Part shown: positions 1-5,999 of the stretch, in pieces
Layout of the letters: every line of letters starts with the position of its first letter
How positions within the stretch are numbered: position 1 is the first letter of the stretch
NCBI GenBank assembly: GCA_023437755.1
Contig: JAEZFJ010000271.1
Span: 1-7,250, forward strand
Length of the DNA: 7,250 nt
DNA from: Pseudomonadota bacterium
GTDB lineage: Bacteria > Pseudomonadota > Alphaproteobacteria > Rhizobiales > Devosiaceae
Reading direction: 5' to 3'
The notes under the pieces: model-generated
What the model saw: only the letters and a program-made list of their open reading frames with translations
Database searches by the model: none
Told to the model about the DNA's origin: nothing
Made by a program: the position numbers and the translations under genes

Positions 1-50
1 CTCGACGGCCCCACCCCGATCTTGAAGACGTCGAACACCGACAGGAACAC
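1..50 (-). CDS. sdaA: L-serine ammonia-lyase (serine dehydratase), N-terminal fragment cut by window edge
   Basis: Only the first 16 codons lie in the window, read leftward: (V/M)FLSVFDVFKIGVGPS. This closely matches the N-terminus of iron-sulfur-dependent L-serine dehydratases, which begin with a short hydrophobic stretch, then SxFDxFKxGxGPS followed by SSHTxGP; E. coli SdaA begins in the same way. The family deaminates L-serine to pyruvate and ammonia in the cytoplasm. The start is GTG at 50-48, preceded by GGAG with a 7-base spacer, which fits a ribosome binding site; no better ATG is in frame just upstream. It lies 71 bases downstream of the tetR-like gene on the same strand, so read-through from that operon is possible, but nothing shows a functional link. 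The family call rests on 16 residues, so it is strong in pattern but short. Confidence 0.78.
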   Translation of the reverse strand, partial: MFLSVFDVFKIGVGPS

Positions 51-105
51 GCACCCACTCCGGCAAGGTCGTCCCCACCCTAGCCCGAAAGCTGCGGAGG
101 ATCGA

Positions 106-119
106 GAACGACCGCGTTC
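106..119 (-). other. short hairpin just after the TetR gene
   Basis: GAACG, a 4-base loop and CGTTC form a perfect 5-bp stem three bases beyond the TetR stop codon. There is no T-tract on the minus strand after it, so it is not a standard intrinsic terminator. It could be a weak transcript-end structure between the TetR gene and the serine dehydratase gene, or chance. Confidence 0.2.
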
Positions 120-121
120 GG

Positions 122-736
122 TCAGGAGCGGGTGGCGAGTGCGTGTTCGATCATGTCCAGCAGCTGCGTGCCTGCGGCGGTGAGATCGAATTCCGGGTCG
201 GCCAGCCAGGTCTCGATGATCCCGCAGATCGCGGCAGCAATCAGCAGGCTGGCGTGCTCCGGCGCCACGTCTGCCCGGATCTCCCCGGCGTCTATACCGT
301 CGCGGATGTGCCCCGACAGGATCGCCAGCGTACGGTCGCGCAACTCTGCCACGTCGGGCGAGAGCCCTTGTTCATGGCGGCCGTCGGCCAGCACCACCTG
401 CGTCGCGAGGCCGCTGGCCGGGTCGGCCTGGAGCTGGGTCAGCACCGCCTGGACGATACCGAGCACCGCCGCCAGGCCCGAACTGCGATCAGGAGGCGCC
501 ACCAGCCGCTCGAACTCGATGGTGACGTGCGAGGCCAGCGCCTTGAGGTATTGCTCGCGCGAGCCGAAATGGTGGGCCGGCAGCCCGCGGCTATAGCCCG
601 CCGCCTTGCCGACGTCAGCAAGCGTGAGCTTGTCGCTGCCGAGTTCGGCCACCAGCCGCACCCCTGCTGCCAGCATGCGCTGTTCGGACTCGTCCCGCCG
701 CTCCTCCTGCGTTCGCCGTGCCTGCCGCCCCGTCAT
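122..736 (-). CDS. TetR/AcrR-family transcriptional regulator
   Basis: This 204-residue protein has the usual TetR size and layout. An arginine- and glutamate-rich N-terminal arm leads into a DNA-binding domain, with the helix-turn-helix at about residues 37-57 (LTLADVGKAAGYSRGLPAHHF) followed by the typical GSREQYLKAL helix at 58-67. The glycine-tyrosine-serine turn and the HHFGSRE segment (the family usually has YHFxSKE) are diagnostic. The helical remainder (about 75-204) is the ligand-binding and dimerisation domain; its ligand cannot be told from sequence. The ATG at 736 has AGGAG with a 5-base spacer. The gene lies 12 bases downstream of the quinone oxidoreductase gene on the same strand, so the two are probably cotranscribed. 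I infer that it represses its own operon through the palindrome at 1702-1718 and responds to an electrophile, quinone or other small molecule handled by the oxidoreductase. The family call is firm; the target and ligand are inference. Confidence 0.93.
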   Translation of the reverse strand: MTGRQARRTQEERRDESEQRMLAAGVRLVAELGSDKLTLADVGKAAGYSRGLPAHHFGSREQYLKALASHVTIEFERLVAPPDRSSGLAAVLGIVQAVLTQLQADPASGLATQVVLADGRHEQGLSPDVAELRDRTLAILSGHIRDGIDAGEIRADVAPEHASLLIAAAICGIIETWLADPEFDLTAAGTQLLDMIEHALATRS

Positions 737-748
737 CGCCGCTCCTGC

Positions 749-1681
749 CTATGGCCGAAGCACGATCTTACCAAAGACGCCGGCTTCGAGTCTCCTGTGC
801 GCTTCTGCCGCCTTGGCCAGCGGCAGGGTCTCGGCCAACGGCGGCAGCAGTTCGCCGCGCGCGACGGCCTCGAACATTTCTCTCGCCGCCCGCGTGGCCT
901 CCACGTCGGCGACGGTGTCGAGGCTGAACAGCGACAGGGTCGGCGAGCGACCGAAGAGCGGCAACAAGGCCATGCCGAAGTCGGGCGGCGGGAAGCCACC
1001 GGCGGCCCCGTTGATCAAATAGCGTCCATTCGGCGCCAGCGTGGCCAGCAAGTGCGGCACGGCCGCCCCGGCAACCGGGTCAATGATGGCGTCAAATGGA
1101 CCTTCTGGTTCCGCGTCCACGCCGCGACGCAGCACATGAGTGGCGCCGAGTGCCGCCACCTCTGTGGCTGCGGCCGCATTGGTGACTGCCGTTACCTGCG
1201 CTCCGCGCGCCGCTGCCAGTCGCACCGTCATGGCTCCGACCCCGCCGCTGGCCCCCCGCACCAGCACCCGCTCCCCGGCGGTCACCTGCGCCCGATCGAG
1301 GCTGAACCGCGCCGTCAGCGCGTTCACCCCCAGCGCCACCGCCGTTTCGCTCGAAACCGCCTCCGGCAGCACCACCACGCGGTCGACCGTTGCCAGGAAC
1401 TGCTCGGCATAGCTTCCGCGTCCCCAGGCAAACACCCCTCGGCCCACCAGCGCCGCGTCGGCACCGGGGCCAACCGCCTGCACACGCCCCGCCGCTTCAA
1501 GCCCGGGGACGAAGCCCGCGGCACCTCCCAGCAATCCCCGGCGCTGCAATACGTCCGCGAGCCCCACTCCCGCCGCTTCCACCGCAATCACCACCTGACC
1601 TGGGCCCGGCGAGAGGGTGGGCATTTCGGTCAACCTCAACGCGCCAGCATCACCGAACGCCGTCACCACCACTGCCTGCAT
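749..1681 (-). CDS. zinc-independent MDR-family NADPH:quinone oxidoreductase
   Basis: This 310-residue cytoplasmic enzyme belongs to the medium-chain dehydrogenase/reductase superfamily, quinone oxidoreductase (QOR) type. A GroES-like domain fills about residues 1-110, starting MQAVVVTAFG and containing LADVLQRRGL (41-50), which matches the QOR signature usually written as (N/A)xxDxxxRxGxY. A Rossmann domain follows, with the nucleotide-binding motif GASGGVG at 143-149. The structural-zinc cysteine cluster of alcohol dehydrogenases is absent, as expected for QOR. Family members reduce quinones, enones or related carbonyls with NADPH; the actual substrate is unknown. The reading frame stays open to a GTG at 1756, but ATG at 1681 is preferred because it starts the conserved MxAVV block, gives the family-typical length and has GGAG 7 bases upstream. 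It ends 12 bases before the TetR gene. An interrupted palindrome lies 21 bases upstream of the start codon. Confidence 0.92.
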   Translation of the reverse strand: MQAVVVTAFGDAGALRLTEMPTLSPGPGQVVIAVEAAGVGLADVLQRRGLLGGAAGFVPGLEAAGRVQAVGPGADAALVGRGVFAWGRGSYAEQFLATVDRVVVLPEAVSSETAVALGVNALTARFSLDRAQVTAGERVLVRGASGGVGAMTVRLAAARGAQVTAVTNAAAATEVAALGATHVLRRGVDAEPEGPFDAIIDPVAGAAVPHLLATLAPNGRYLINGAAGGFPPPDFGMALLPLFGRSPTLSLFSLDTVADVEATRAAREMFEAVARGELLPPLAETLPLAKAAEAHRRLEAGVFGKIVLRP

Positions 1682-1701
1682 CTCATCGCTCCGCGAACTT
1701 G

Positions 1702-1718
1702 CTTGTAGACATAACAAG
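1702..1718. promoter_or_regulatory. candidate TetR-type operator upstream of the oxidoreductase-TetR operon
   Basis: CTTGT, a 7-base spacer and ACAAG form a perfect 5+5 interrupted palindrome spanning 17 bases. Its near edge is 20 bases from the oxidoreductase start codon, in the promoter/5' leader zone of the probable two-gene operon. TetR-family repressors commonly bind palindromes of about 15-20 bases in this position and often autoregulate. The palindrome and its position are seen in the sequence; binding by the adjacent TetR protein is inferred. I could not place a convincing -35/-10 pair here. Confidence 0.45.
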
Positions 1719-1752
1719 TAAGGTGCAGTGGCGCTGAGGGCAAGCAGTTCCG

Positions 1753-2019
1753 TCACAGTCCCGGCCGGGTCCAGCCGCCTTCCACCGGCTCATGCGGGCA
1801 CCGAAACGGCAGGAAAGTGCTGGCCGCCCCGGCATTCATCATGGCGAGCGTCAATGCGTTCGCAATCTCCAACTCCACCGCCGACCGCGGGCAGGCCATT
1901 CCCGCTTCCCTGCAGCCGGAAGCGATGAAACTCTCGTTGGGGGCAATGAACCCGTAGTTGATCTGGCTCGCTCCGCGGCACCCACCACCCGCTCCCAGGC
2001 CGCCTCGTAGACTCTGCAT
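1753..2019 (-). CDS. hypothetical protein, possibly the C-terminal part of a frameshifted gene
   Basis: This 88-codon frame starts at ATG 2019 and ends TGA at 1755-1753; its last bases overlap the GTG at 1756, which I reject as the oxidoreductase start. From about residue 19 (SQINYGFIAPNESFIASGC) to residue 74 the composition looks genuinely coding: GC-rich third positions, balanced residues and segments such as ACPRSAVELEIANALTLAMM. The first 18 residues are low-complexity glycine and arginine. In that same stretch another frame reads more naturally (KCRVYEAAWERVVGAAE), which suggests a frameshift near 1960-2010. There is no clear ribosome binding site at 2019. I do not recognise a named domain and assign no function. 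It may be a decayed gene, a small real protein or chance; the downstream portion is the credible part. Confidence 0.35.
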   Translation of the reverse strand: MQSLRGGLGAGGGCRGASQINYGFIAPNESFIASGCREAGMACPRSAVELEIANALTLAMMNAGAASTFLPFRCPHEPVEGGWTRPGL

Positions 2020-2132
2020 TTATGCTCTGCCCAGGGAGCAGCATGCGCCTCCCATCGTCGCCAACTCACACAAAGGCGGCCGGCCACGATGTCGGCAAAA
2101 GGGCCAAGACAGTGAACAAGTTCGAGGGACAA

Positions 2133-2414
2133 TGGTGGTGTGGAGGAACTGGCGCGCCGGAGAGAATGTAACCGCGAACACCTATGTCATTGAAGTACCT
2201 AGGTGATGCCGTTGGTCCACGGCCGTCGCTAAGATCGTTCTGGATGTAAGCAGATGGACGACTTGAGGAGAGCGACAGAACAGATTCTTGGATTGCCGCG
2301 CGCTCTATCAGGCAGCCCGGCCGCGTGTCGGTCGCTTGCGGCGGCTGCGCGCTCGGCTGAGCGTGCTTAGGGCCGCCACAGGAACTCGTGGCTCAAGCAG
2401 TACATCTGCAAAAG
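2133..2414. other. intergenic stretch without a recognisable gene
   Basis: This stretch lies between the possible gene remnant and the permease stop codon. Reading frames on both strands are short and arginine-rich, with no start plus ribosome binding site plus coding-like composition. I see no tRNA-like fold, no transposase-like protein and no terminal inverted repeats of an insertion sequence. It contains CACCTA/TAGGTG as a 6-bp inverted repeat (2179-2184 and 2200-2205) and the GC-rich hairpin at 2347-2366. It probably holds the 3' untranslated region of the transporter operon and possibly degraded sequence. Confidence 0.5.
2347..2366 (-). terminator. GC-rich hairpin downstream of the transporter operon, weak terminator candidate
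   Basis: GCGCGCTC, a 4-base loop and GAGCGTGC give an 8-bp stem containing one G:T pair (C:A mismatch when read as the minus-strand transcript). It begins 48 bases past the permease stop codon. No T-tract follows on either strand, so intrinsic termination is doubtful; it may act as a 3'-end stabilising structure or be chance in GC-rich DNA. A second smaller stem, GCCAC/GTGGC, lies at 2375-2392. Confidence 0.2.
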
Positions 2415-3386
2415 CTAGCGGCCATAGAAGCGCTTTTGACCTAAAGAGCCAATGCCGACTGCTATCAGAATGAGGGCGCCGACCAGCACTTGGCGGATGT
2501 AGCTGTCGACGCTCATCTGGGTCAGGCCGTTGTCGAGGACGCCCAGGACGATGACGCCAACCACTGTAGCAAGGATCCGCGGTTCGCCTTGACGGCTCAT
2601 GGTTGTACCGAGGAAGACGGCAGCGATGGCGTTTAGCATGAGGCCGCTGCCCTGGACGGGATTGGCCGAGGCAACACGGCTCGCATACATGAGGCCTCCC
2701 GCGGCGGCGGCGAGACCCGTCAGCGAGAAGGCAATGAGGCGCAGTCGCTTGACGGCGATGCCGCTCAAATGCGCCGCCTCCATATTGCCGCCAATGGCGT
2801 AAAGGCGCCGACCGAAGGTCGTTTGCTCGAGCAGCACCCAGACCGCCAGGATCACGACCAAGGCGATGATGGAGAGGTTGGGCAAGCTGGTTGCAACGCC
2901 GCCCCACTCGCCGAGTGGAATGCCGCCGCGGGCAAAATTACCGAATTCTTCGGGTATGGCGCGGCCGGAAATGGTCTTGCCGCCGCTGACCACAAAAGCG
3001 AGGCCCGAAAACATGGTCATGGTCGCAAGCGTCGCGATAAACGGCAGGATGCCGACAAGGCTGACCATTGCGCCATTGAAGGCACCGCCGAGAAGACCAA
3101 CCACGAGCGCGACAGCGACAGCGGCCCAGATTGGCTGACCGGCCGCCATCATCAGCGCGGCCACGATGCCGGCAAGGCTAGCCGCAGAGCCGACCGAGAG
3201 GTCGAAATCACCCATGACCATCACCACGGTCATACCGGCCGCGACCACCATGAGCATGGAGGTCTGCTGGGTGATGTTGAGCCAATTGCGCGCCGTGGGG
3301 AACGTACCGGGCAGCATGACGGAAAAGAAGACGAGGATGGCGACAAACCCGATCAGGGTGCCATAGCGACGGATGAACAGCTGCAT
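2415..3386 (-). CDS. CUT2-family sugar ABC transporter permease (RbsC-like)
   Basis: This 323-residue inner-membrane protein belongs to the BPD_transp_2 family, the permease of ribose/xylose-type (CUT2) importers, which normally works as a homodimer. About 8-10 hydrophobic segments are visible, near residues 10-27, 43-58, 66-83, 86-108, 112-133, 169-187, 217-235, 250-262, 269-288 and 298-315. Family landmarks are the early motif GMTVVMVMGDFDLSVGS (51-67) and the cytoplasmic coupling loop GRRLYAIGGNMEAAHLSGI (192-210), which contacts the ATPase. The ATG at 3386 lies 2 bases after the ATPase stop codon, so the genes are cotranscribed and probably translationally coupled; no strong ribosome binding site precedes it. 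A TTG start at 3422 is possible in frame but would add an unusual, non-hydrophobic leader. It is the last gene of the binding protein-ATPase-permease operon, and the only permease present, which suffices for a CUT2 system. Confidence 0.95.
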   Translation of the reverse strand: MQLFIRRYGTLIGFVAILVFFSVMLPGTFPTARNWLNITQQTSMLMVVAAGMTVVMVMGDFDLSVGSAASLAGIVAALMMAAGQPIWAAVAVALVVGLLGGAFNGAMVSLVGILPFIATLATMTMFSGLAFVVSGGKTISGRAIPEEFGNFARGGIPLGEWGGVATSLPNLSIIALVVILAVWVLLEQTTFGRRLYAIGGNMEAAHLSGIAVKRLRLIAFSLTGLAAAAGGLMYASRVASANPVQGSGLMLNAIAAVFLGTTMSRQGEPRILATVVGVIVLGVLDNGLTQMSVDSYIRQVLVGALILIAVGIGSLGQKRFYGR

Positions 3387-3388
3387 TT

Positions 3389-4909
3389 CTAGGCAACCAT
3401 GCCGGATATCCGGCCATAACAAAGATTGACGAGATCGTCTTCGCGCAGACCTGCGGCGTCGACGATGGCGGTGATCGCCCCGTCGCGCATGATGGCGATG
3501 CGATCGCAGATACCGATGAGTTCAGGGAGATCGGAGGAGACGAGGATTACTGCGGCGCCCTTGGCCGTGCGTTCGCGCATGATCGAGTAGATATCGAACT
3601 TGGCCCCCACATCGACGCCGCGGGTTGGCTCCTCGAGCAGCAAAAGGCGAGGATTATCGGCGATGGCCCGTGCGAGAACCACCTTCTGCTGATTTCCGCC
3701 GCTAAGTTCGAAGACTTTCTGCGCAGGTCCAGTGGCCTTGAGGCGCACGGTGGCGCCCAACTCCGCAGCGAAACGCTTTTCGCCTTTGGGCCTCAGCCAG
3801 GTGCCAGCGCGGCTCTGCCGCTTGAGATGGGCCAGCGTGATATTCTCGTAGATCGGTCGCCGCACAACCAGCCCCTCGGCGCGGCGCTCGCGCGGCACGT
3901 AGCCAACGCCGCTCCGCCACGCTGCGGCGGGAGATGCTGGCGCGTATGGTGCATCGCCCAGCGTCATGCTGCCGCCGGTGACGCGGGCATCACCGAAGAT
4001 GGCGCGGATGAGTTCGCTTTGGCCCGAGCCGGAAAGGCCAGCAACACCCAGAACTTCGCCCTCACGGAGCGAAAAGGAGACAGGCGCGAGGCCAGGCGTC
4101 ACGATCTTGTCTGCGGCGAACGCAGTCTTGGCCCGCGGCGCGGCGACCGGCCTGGGATAGGCTTCCTCGACCTTCCGGCCGATCATCAGCGACACGAGAT
4201 CGTCGTGCGTGATGTTGCTGAGCGCACCGCTGTCGATCGATCGACCATCGCGAAGCACCGTAGCCTTGTCGCAGAGCGTCATGACCTCATCGAGGCGATG
4301 GGAGACGTAGAGGACGGAACTGCCGGAAGCGCGGATTTCCCGCAAAACGCGGAACAGGCGCTGACTTTCGTCGGCCGTGAGCGCAGCGGTCGGCTCGTCC
4401 ATGACATAGAGCCTTGCGTCGTCGAGCAGGGCCGCCGAAATGCGCACCAGCATCTGATCGCCGAGCCCGAGGCTGCCCAGATTTTGCTGAGGATCGATAT
4501 GGTCGATGCCGAGGCGATCAAGGGCCCGCTGGGCCTCACGATTGAGCGTGCCCCAATCGACGAAAATGCCGGCGCGACGCGGATAGCGGCGGCCCATGAA
4601 GATGTTTTCGGCGACCGACAGTGTCGGAACGACGTTGAATTCCTGGTGGATGAACCGCAGCCCCAGGCGGTAGGCAGACTTGGCGGAGTCGATGGTGACG
4701 GGCGTGCCGTCTACCGTGATCACGGCAGCGTCCGGCGAGATGACGCCGGCCAGGATCTTGATCAGCGTCGACTTGCCGGCCCCGTTTTCGCCCATCAGGG
4801 CGTGGATCTCACTCGGCGCAACGACCAGATCAGCCCCAGACAGCGCCGGAACGCCGGCATAAGCCTTGGTAACGGCGATAGCGGCTAACAGAGGAGTGGG
4901 AGGGGTCAT
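3389..4909 (-). CDS. CUT2-family sugar ABC transporter ATP-binding protein (double ATPase, RbsA/XylG-like)
   Basis: This 506-residue cytoplasmic protein carries two fused nucleotide-binding domains, the hallmark of CUT2 importers. Domain 1 has Walker A GENGAGKST (40-48), Walker B LYVMDEPTAALT (167-178) and switch histidine in YVSHRLDEV (201-209). Its signature region reads LGLGDQ (147-152) where relatives such as E. coli RbsA have LSIGDQ, so the signature serine is glycine. Domain 2 has a degenerate Walker A, GLSGSGQSEL (291-300), with Gln at the Lys position, a canonical signature LSGGNQQKV (402-410), Walker B LLLLEEPTRGVDVG (422-435) with Glu in place of the usual Asp, and VSSD (457-460) lacking the switch histidine. 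Degeneracy of the domain 2 Walker A and switch is normal in CUT2; the Ser-to-Gly and Asp-to-Glu changes are less usual. The frame is open further upstream, to 5224, across the binding-protein gene, but ATG 4909 gives the family length and has AGGGG 6 bases upstream. It follows the binding-protein gene by 41 bases and precedes the permease by 2. Confidence 0.96.
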   Translation of the reverse strand: MTPPTPLLAAIAVTKAYAGVPALSGADLVVAPSEIHALMGENGAGKSTLIKILAGVISPDAAVITVDGTPVTIDSAKSAYRLGLRFIHQEFNVVPTLSVAENIFMGRRYPRRAGIFVDWGTLNREAQRALDRLGIDHIDPQQNLGSLGLGDQMLVRISAALLDDARLYVMDEPTAALTADESQRLFRVLREIRASGSSVLYVSHRLDEVMTLCDKATVLRDGRSIDSGALSNITHDDLVSLMIGRKVEEAYPRPVAAPRAKTAFAADKIVTPGLAPVSFSLREGEVLGVAGLSGSGQSELIRAIFGDARVTGGSMTLGDAPYAPASPAAAWRSGVGYVPRERRAEGLVVRRPIYENITLAHLKRQSRAGTWLRPKGEKRFAAELGATVRLKATGPAQKVFELSGGNQQKVVLARAIADNPRLLLLEEPTRGVDVGAKFDIYSIMRERTAKGAAVILVSSDLPELIGICDRIAIMRDGAITAIVDAAGLREDDLVNLCYGRISGMVA

Positions 4910-4950
4910 GATTGGCCCCTGCCCTAGCGCGGTTTGGGTCAAGACTAAAG

Positions 4951-5883
4951 CTATTCGGCTGCGTTTGCCGCAGTGATCAGCTTGGTCGGCACATAGGTCA
5001 CCGACTGCCGAATTTCTTCGCCAGCCAGCACGCGGGCGACGGCATCGGCCGTGGCTGCGCCGATGCCCGAAAAATCCTGGGCAACGGAGGCTTCGAAGTT
5101 GCCGCCGGCGGCGATGGCTTCGCGGGCCTGCGGATTGGCGTCGATGCCGGTGATGACGATGCCTTCGCCCGAGCGACCGGCATCTTCGATGGCCTGGAGC
5201 GCGCCGAGGGCCGGCTGGTCCCACGCAGCCCAGACGGCCTTGATGCTGCCCGGCTCGGGATTGGCGGCCAAAATGGCTTCCATCTTGGCGCGGCTATCGG
5301 CAATGCCGCCATCGGCCACGTCGGGCGTGACCCGATCGAGCACATTGATGTCGGGATAGTTGGCAAAGACGGCGTCAGCGACCACGCCGCGGACCTGCAC
5401 CGGCGGGAAGGCTTCGAAAACAAACATCACCACATTGCCTTCGCCCTTGATGCGATCGGCAACATAGGTCGAGGTCTCTGCCGCCATGGCATAGCCGTTG
5501 GAGGTCACATTGGTGATGAGCAGAGGGTCTGCACCCGCATCCATGCCGAAGACCGGAATGCCGGCGTCCTGTGCGGCCTGGAGACCGGCTGCGACCTGGG
5601 TCGGGTCGACATTGATCACGATGGCATCGACGTTCTGGTTGACGAGGTCTTCCATGCGGCTGATCACGGCTGCGACGTCGCCGGCCGTATCGATGACGTT
5701 GACGTCCCAATCCTTGTCAGCGGCAACCGCCTGGAAGGCCTCCACATAGAACTGGGTACCGGGCTGCGCCATATAGGGCGTCACGATCGCGACCTTGCTC
5801 TGCGCAAAGCCGGCACCAGTGCCAAAGGCGGTGGTGACGAGAAGAATGCCGGCCATGGCCAGGGAAGATTTATTGAACGACAT
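4951..5883 (-). CDS. periplasmic sugar-binding protein of CUT2 ABC transporter (Peripla_BP_4, RbsB-like)
   Basis: This 310-residue secreted protein is the substrate receptor of the importer. A Sec signal peptide covers residues 1-27: short basic N-terminus (MSFNK), hydrophobic core (LAMAGILLVTTAFG) and AGFA before the cleavage point, with QSKVAIV starting the mature protein. The mature part follows the periplasmic-binding-protein type I fold of ribose/galactose binders: an opening strand (KVAIVTPYM), the aromatic helix TQFYVEAFQAVAADKDW, then NQNVDAIVINVDPTQVAAGL and AAQDAGIPVFGMDAGAD, and in the second lobe KAVWAAWDQPALGALQAI and GIVITGIDANPQAREAI. The ligand cannot be set from sequence, though the neighbouring FGGY kinase points to a pentose, ketose or polyol. 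ATG 5883 has an excellent Shine-Dalgarno, AGGAGGG with a 7-base spacer, as expected for the most abundant product of such an operon. It is the first gene, read from the promoter at 5950-5977. Confidence 0.95.
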   Translation of the reverse strand: MSFNKSSLAMAGILLVTTAFGTGAGFAQSKVAIVTPYMAQPGTQFYVEAFQAVAADKDWDVNVIDTAGDVAAVISRMEDLVNQNVDAIVINVDPTQVAAGLQAAQDAGIPVFGMDAGADPLLITNVTSNGYAMAAETSTYVADRIKGEGNVVMFVFEAFPPVQVRGVVADAVFANYPDINVLDRVTPDVADGGIADSRAKMEAILAANPEPGSIKAVWAAWDQPALGALQAIEDAGRSGEGIVITGIDANPQAREAIAAGGNFEASVAQDFSGIGAATADAVARVLAGEEIRQSVTYVPTKLITAANAAE

Positions 5884-5933
5884 GAAACAGCCCTCCTGCT
5901 ATCTCCGCCGGCGAGGTGGCTGGCGGTTGTTTT

Positions 5934-5948
5934 CCTTGTGCTTCAAGG
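5934..5948. promoter_or_regulatory. candidate operator A in the divergent transporter/kinase region
   Basis: CCTTG, 5 bases and CAAGG form a perfect 5+5 inverted repeat. It lies just downstream of the -10 box of the transporter promoter as read on the minus strand, where a bound protein could block transcription. Its centre is about 31-32 bases, roughly three helical turns, from that of the similar repeat at 5966-5979. The regulator is unknown and not in the window. Confidence 0.35.
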
Positions 5949-5949
5949 C

Positions 5950-5977
5950 ACTATAAGGGGCGCCTGCTTGACGGCAA
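5950..5977 (-). promoter_or_regulatory. putative sigma-70 promoter of the transporter operon
   Basis: On the minus strand a -35 box TTGCCG (5977-5972) and a -10 box TATAGT (5955-5950) are separated by 16 bases. They match TTGACA at 4 of 6 and TATAAT at 5 of 6 positions. The -10 box lies 66 bases upstream of the binding-protein start codon, leaving room for a leader with the strong ribosome binding site. On the plus strand the overlapping TATAAG (5952-5957) could serve as a -10 box for the kinase, but I find no good -35 box for it. Confidence 0.5.
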
Positions 5978-5979
5978 GC
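5966..5979. promoter_or_regulatory. candidate operator B in the divergent transporter/kinase region
   Basis: GCTTG, 4 bases and CAAGC form a perfect 5+5 inverted repeat that overlaps the -35 box of the transporter promoter. It shares the CTTG/CAAG core with the repeat at 5934-5948. It also lies 20 bases upstream of the kinase start codon, so a protein bound here could influence both directions. Confidence 0.35.
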
Positions 5980-5999
5980 GGGATTGGGAGAGAAGGGGC

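Noticed and set aside
143..1708. Long plus-strand reading frame of 521 codons across the TetR and oxidoreductase genes
   Set aside because: It is the antisense shadow of two well-supported minus-strand genes; its translation is rich in Arg, His and Gln with no recognisable domain.
1682..1756. N-terminal extension of the oxidoreductase to the GTG at 1756
   Set aside because: The conserved N-terminus begins at the ATG at 1681, which has its own ribosome binding site, and the extension would cover the candidate operator.
2132..2206. Small plus-strand peptide MVVWRNWRAGENVTANTY... followed by the CACCTA/TAGGTG repeat, considered as a leader peptide with attenuator
   Set aside because: No gene lies downstream on the plus strand for it to regulate, there is no T-tract, and the ribosome binding site is poor.
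2375..2392. GCCAC-N8-GTGGC stem considered as an intrinsic terminator of the transporter operon
   Set aside because: The stem is only 5 bp and no T-tract follows on the minus strand; in GC-rich DNA such stems are expected by chance.
1757..2414. Possible insertion sequence or tRNA-associated attachment site in the gene-poor region
   Set aside because: No terminal inverted repeats, target duplications, transposase-like protein or tRNA-like fold could be found by eye.
4910..5224. N-terminal extension of the ATPase frame to 5224
   Set aside because: The extra 105 residues overlap the binding-protein gene, are almost all Arg, His and Gly, and precede a family-typical start at 4909 with a ribosome binding site.
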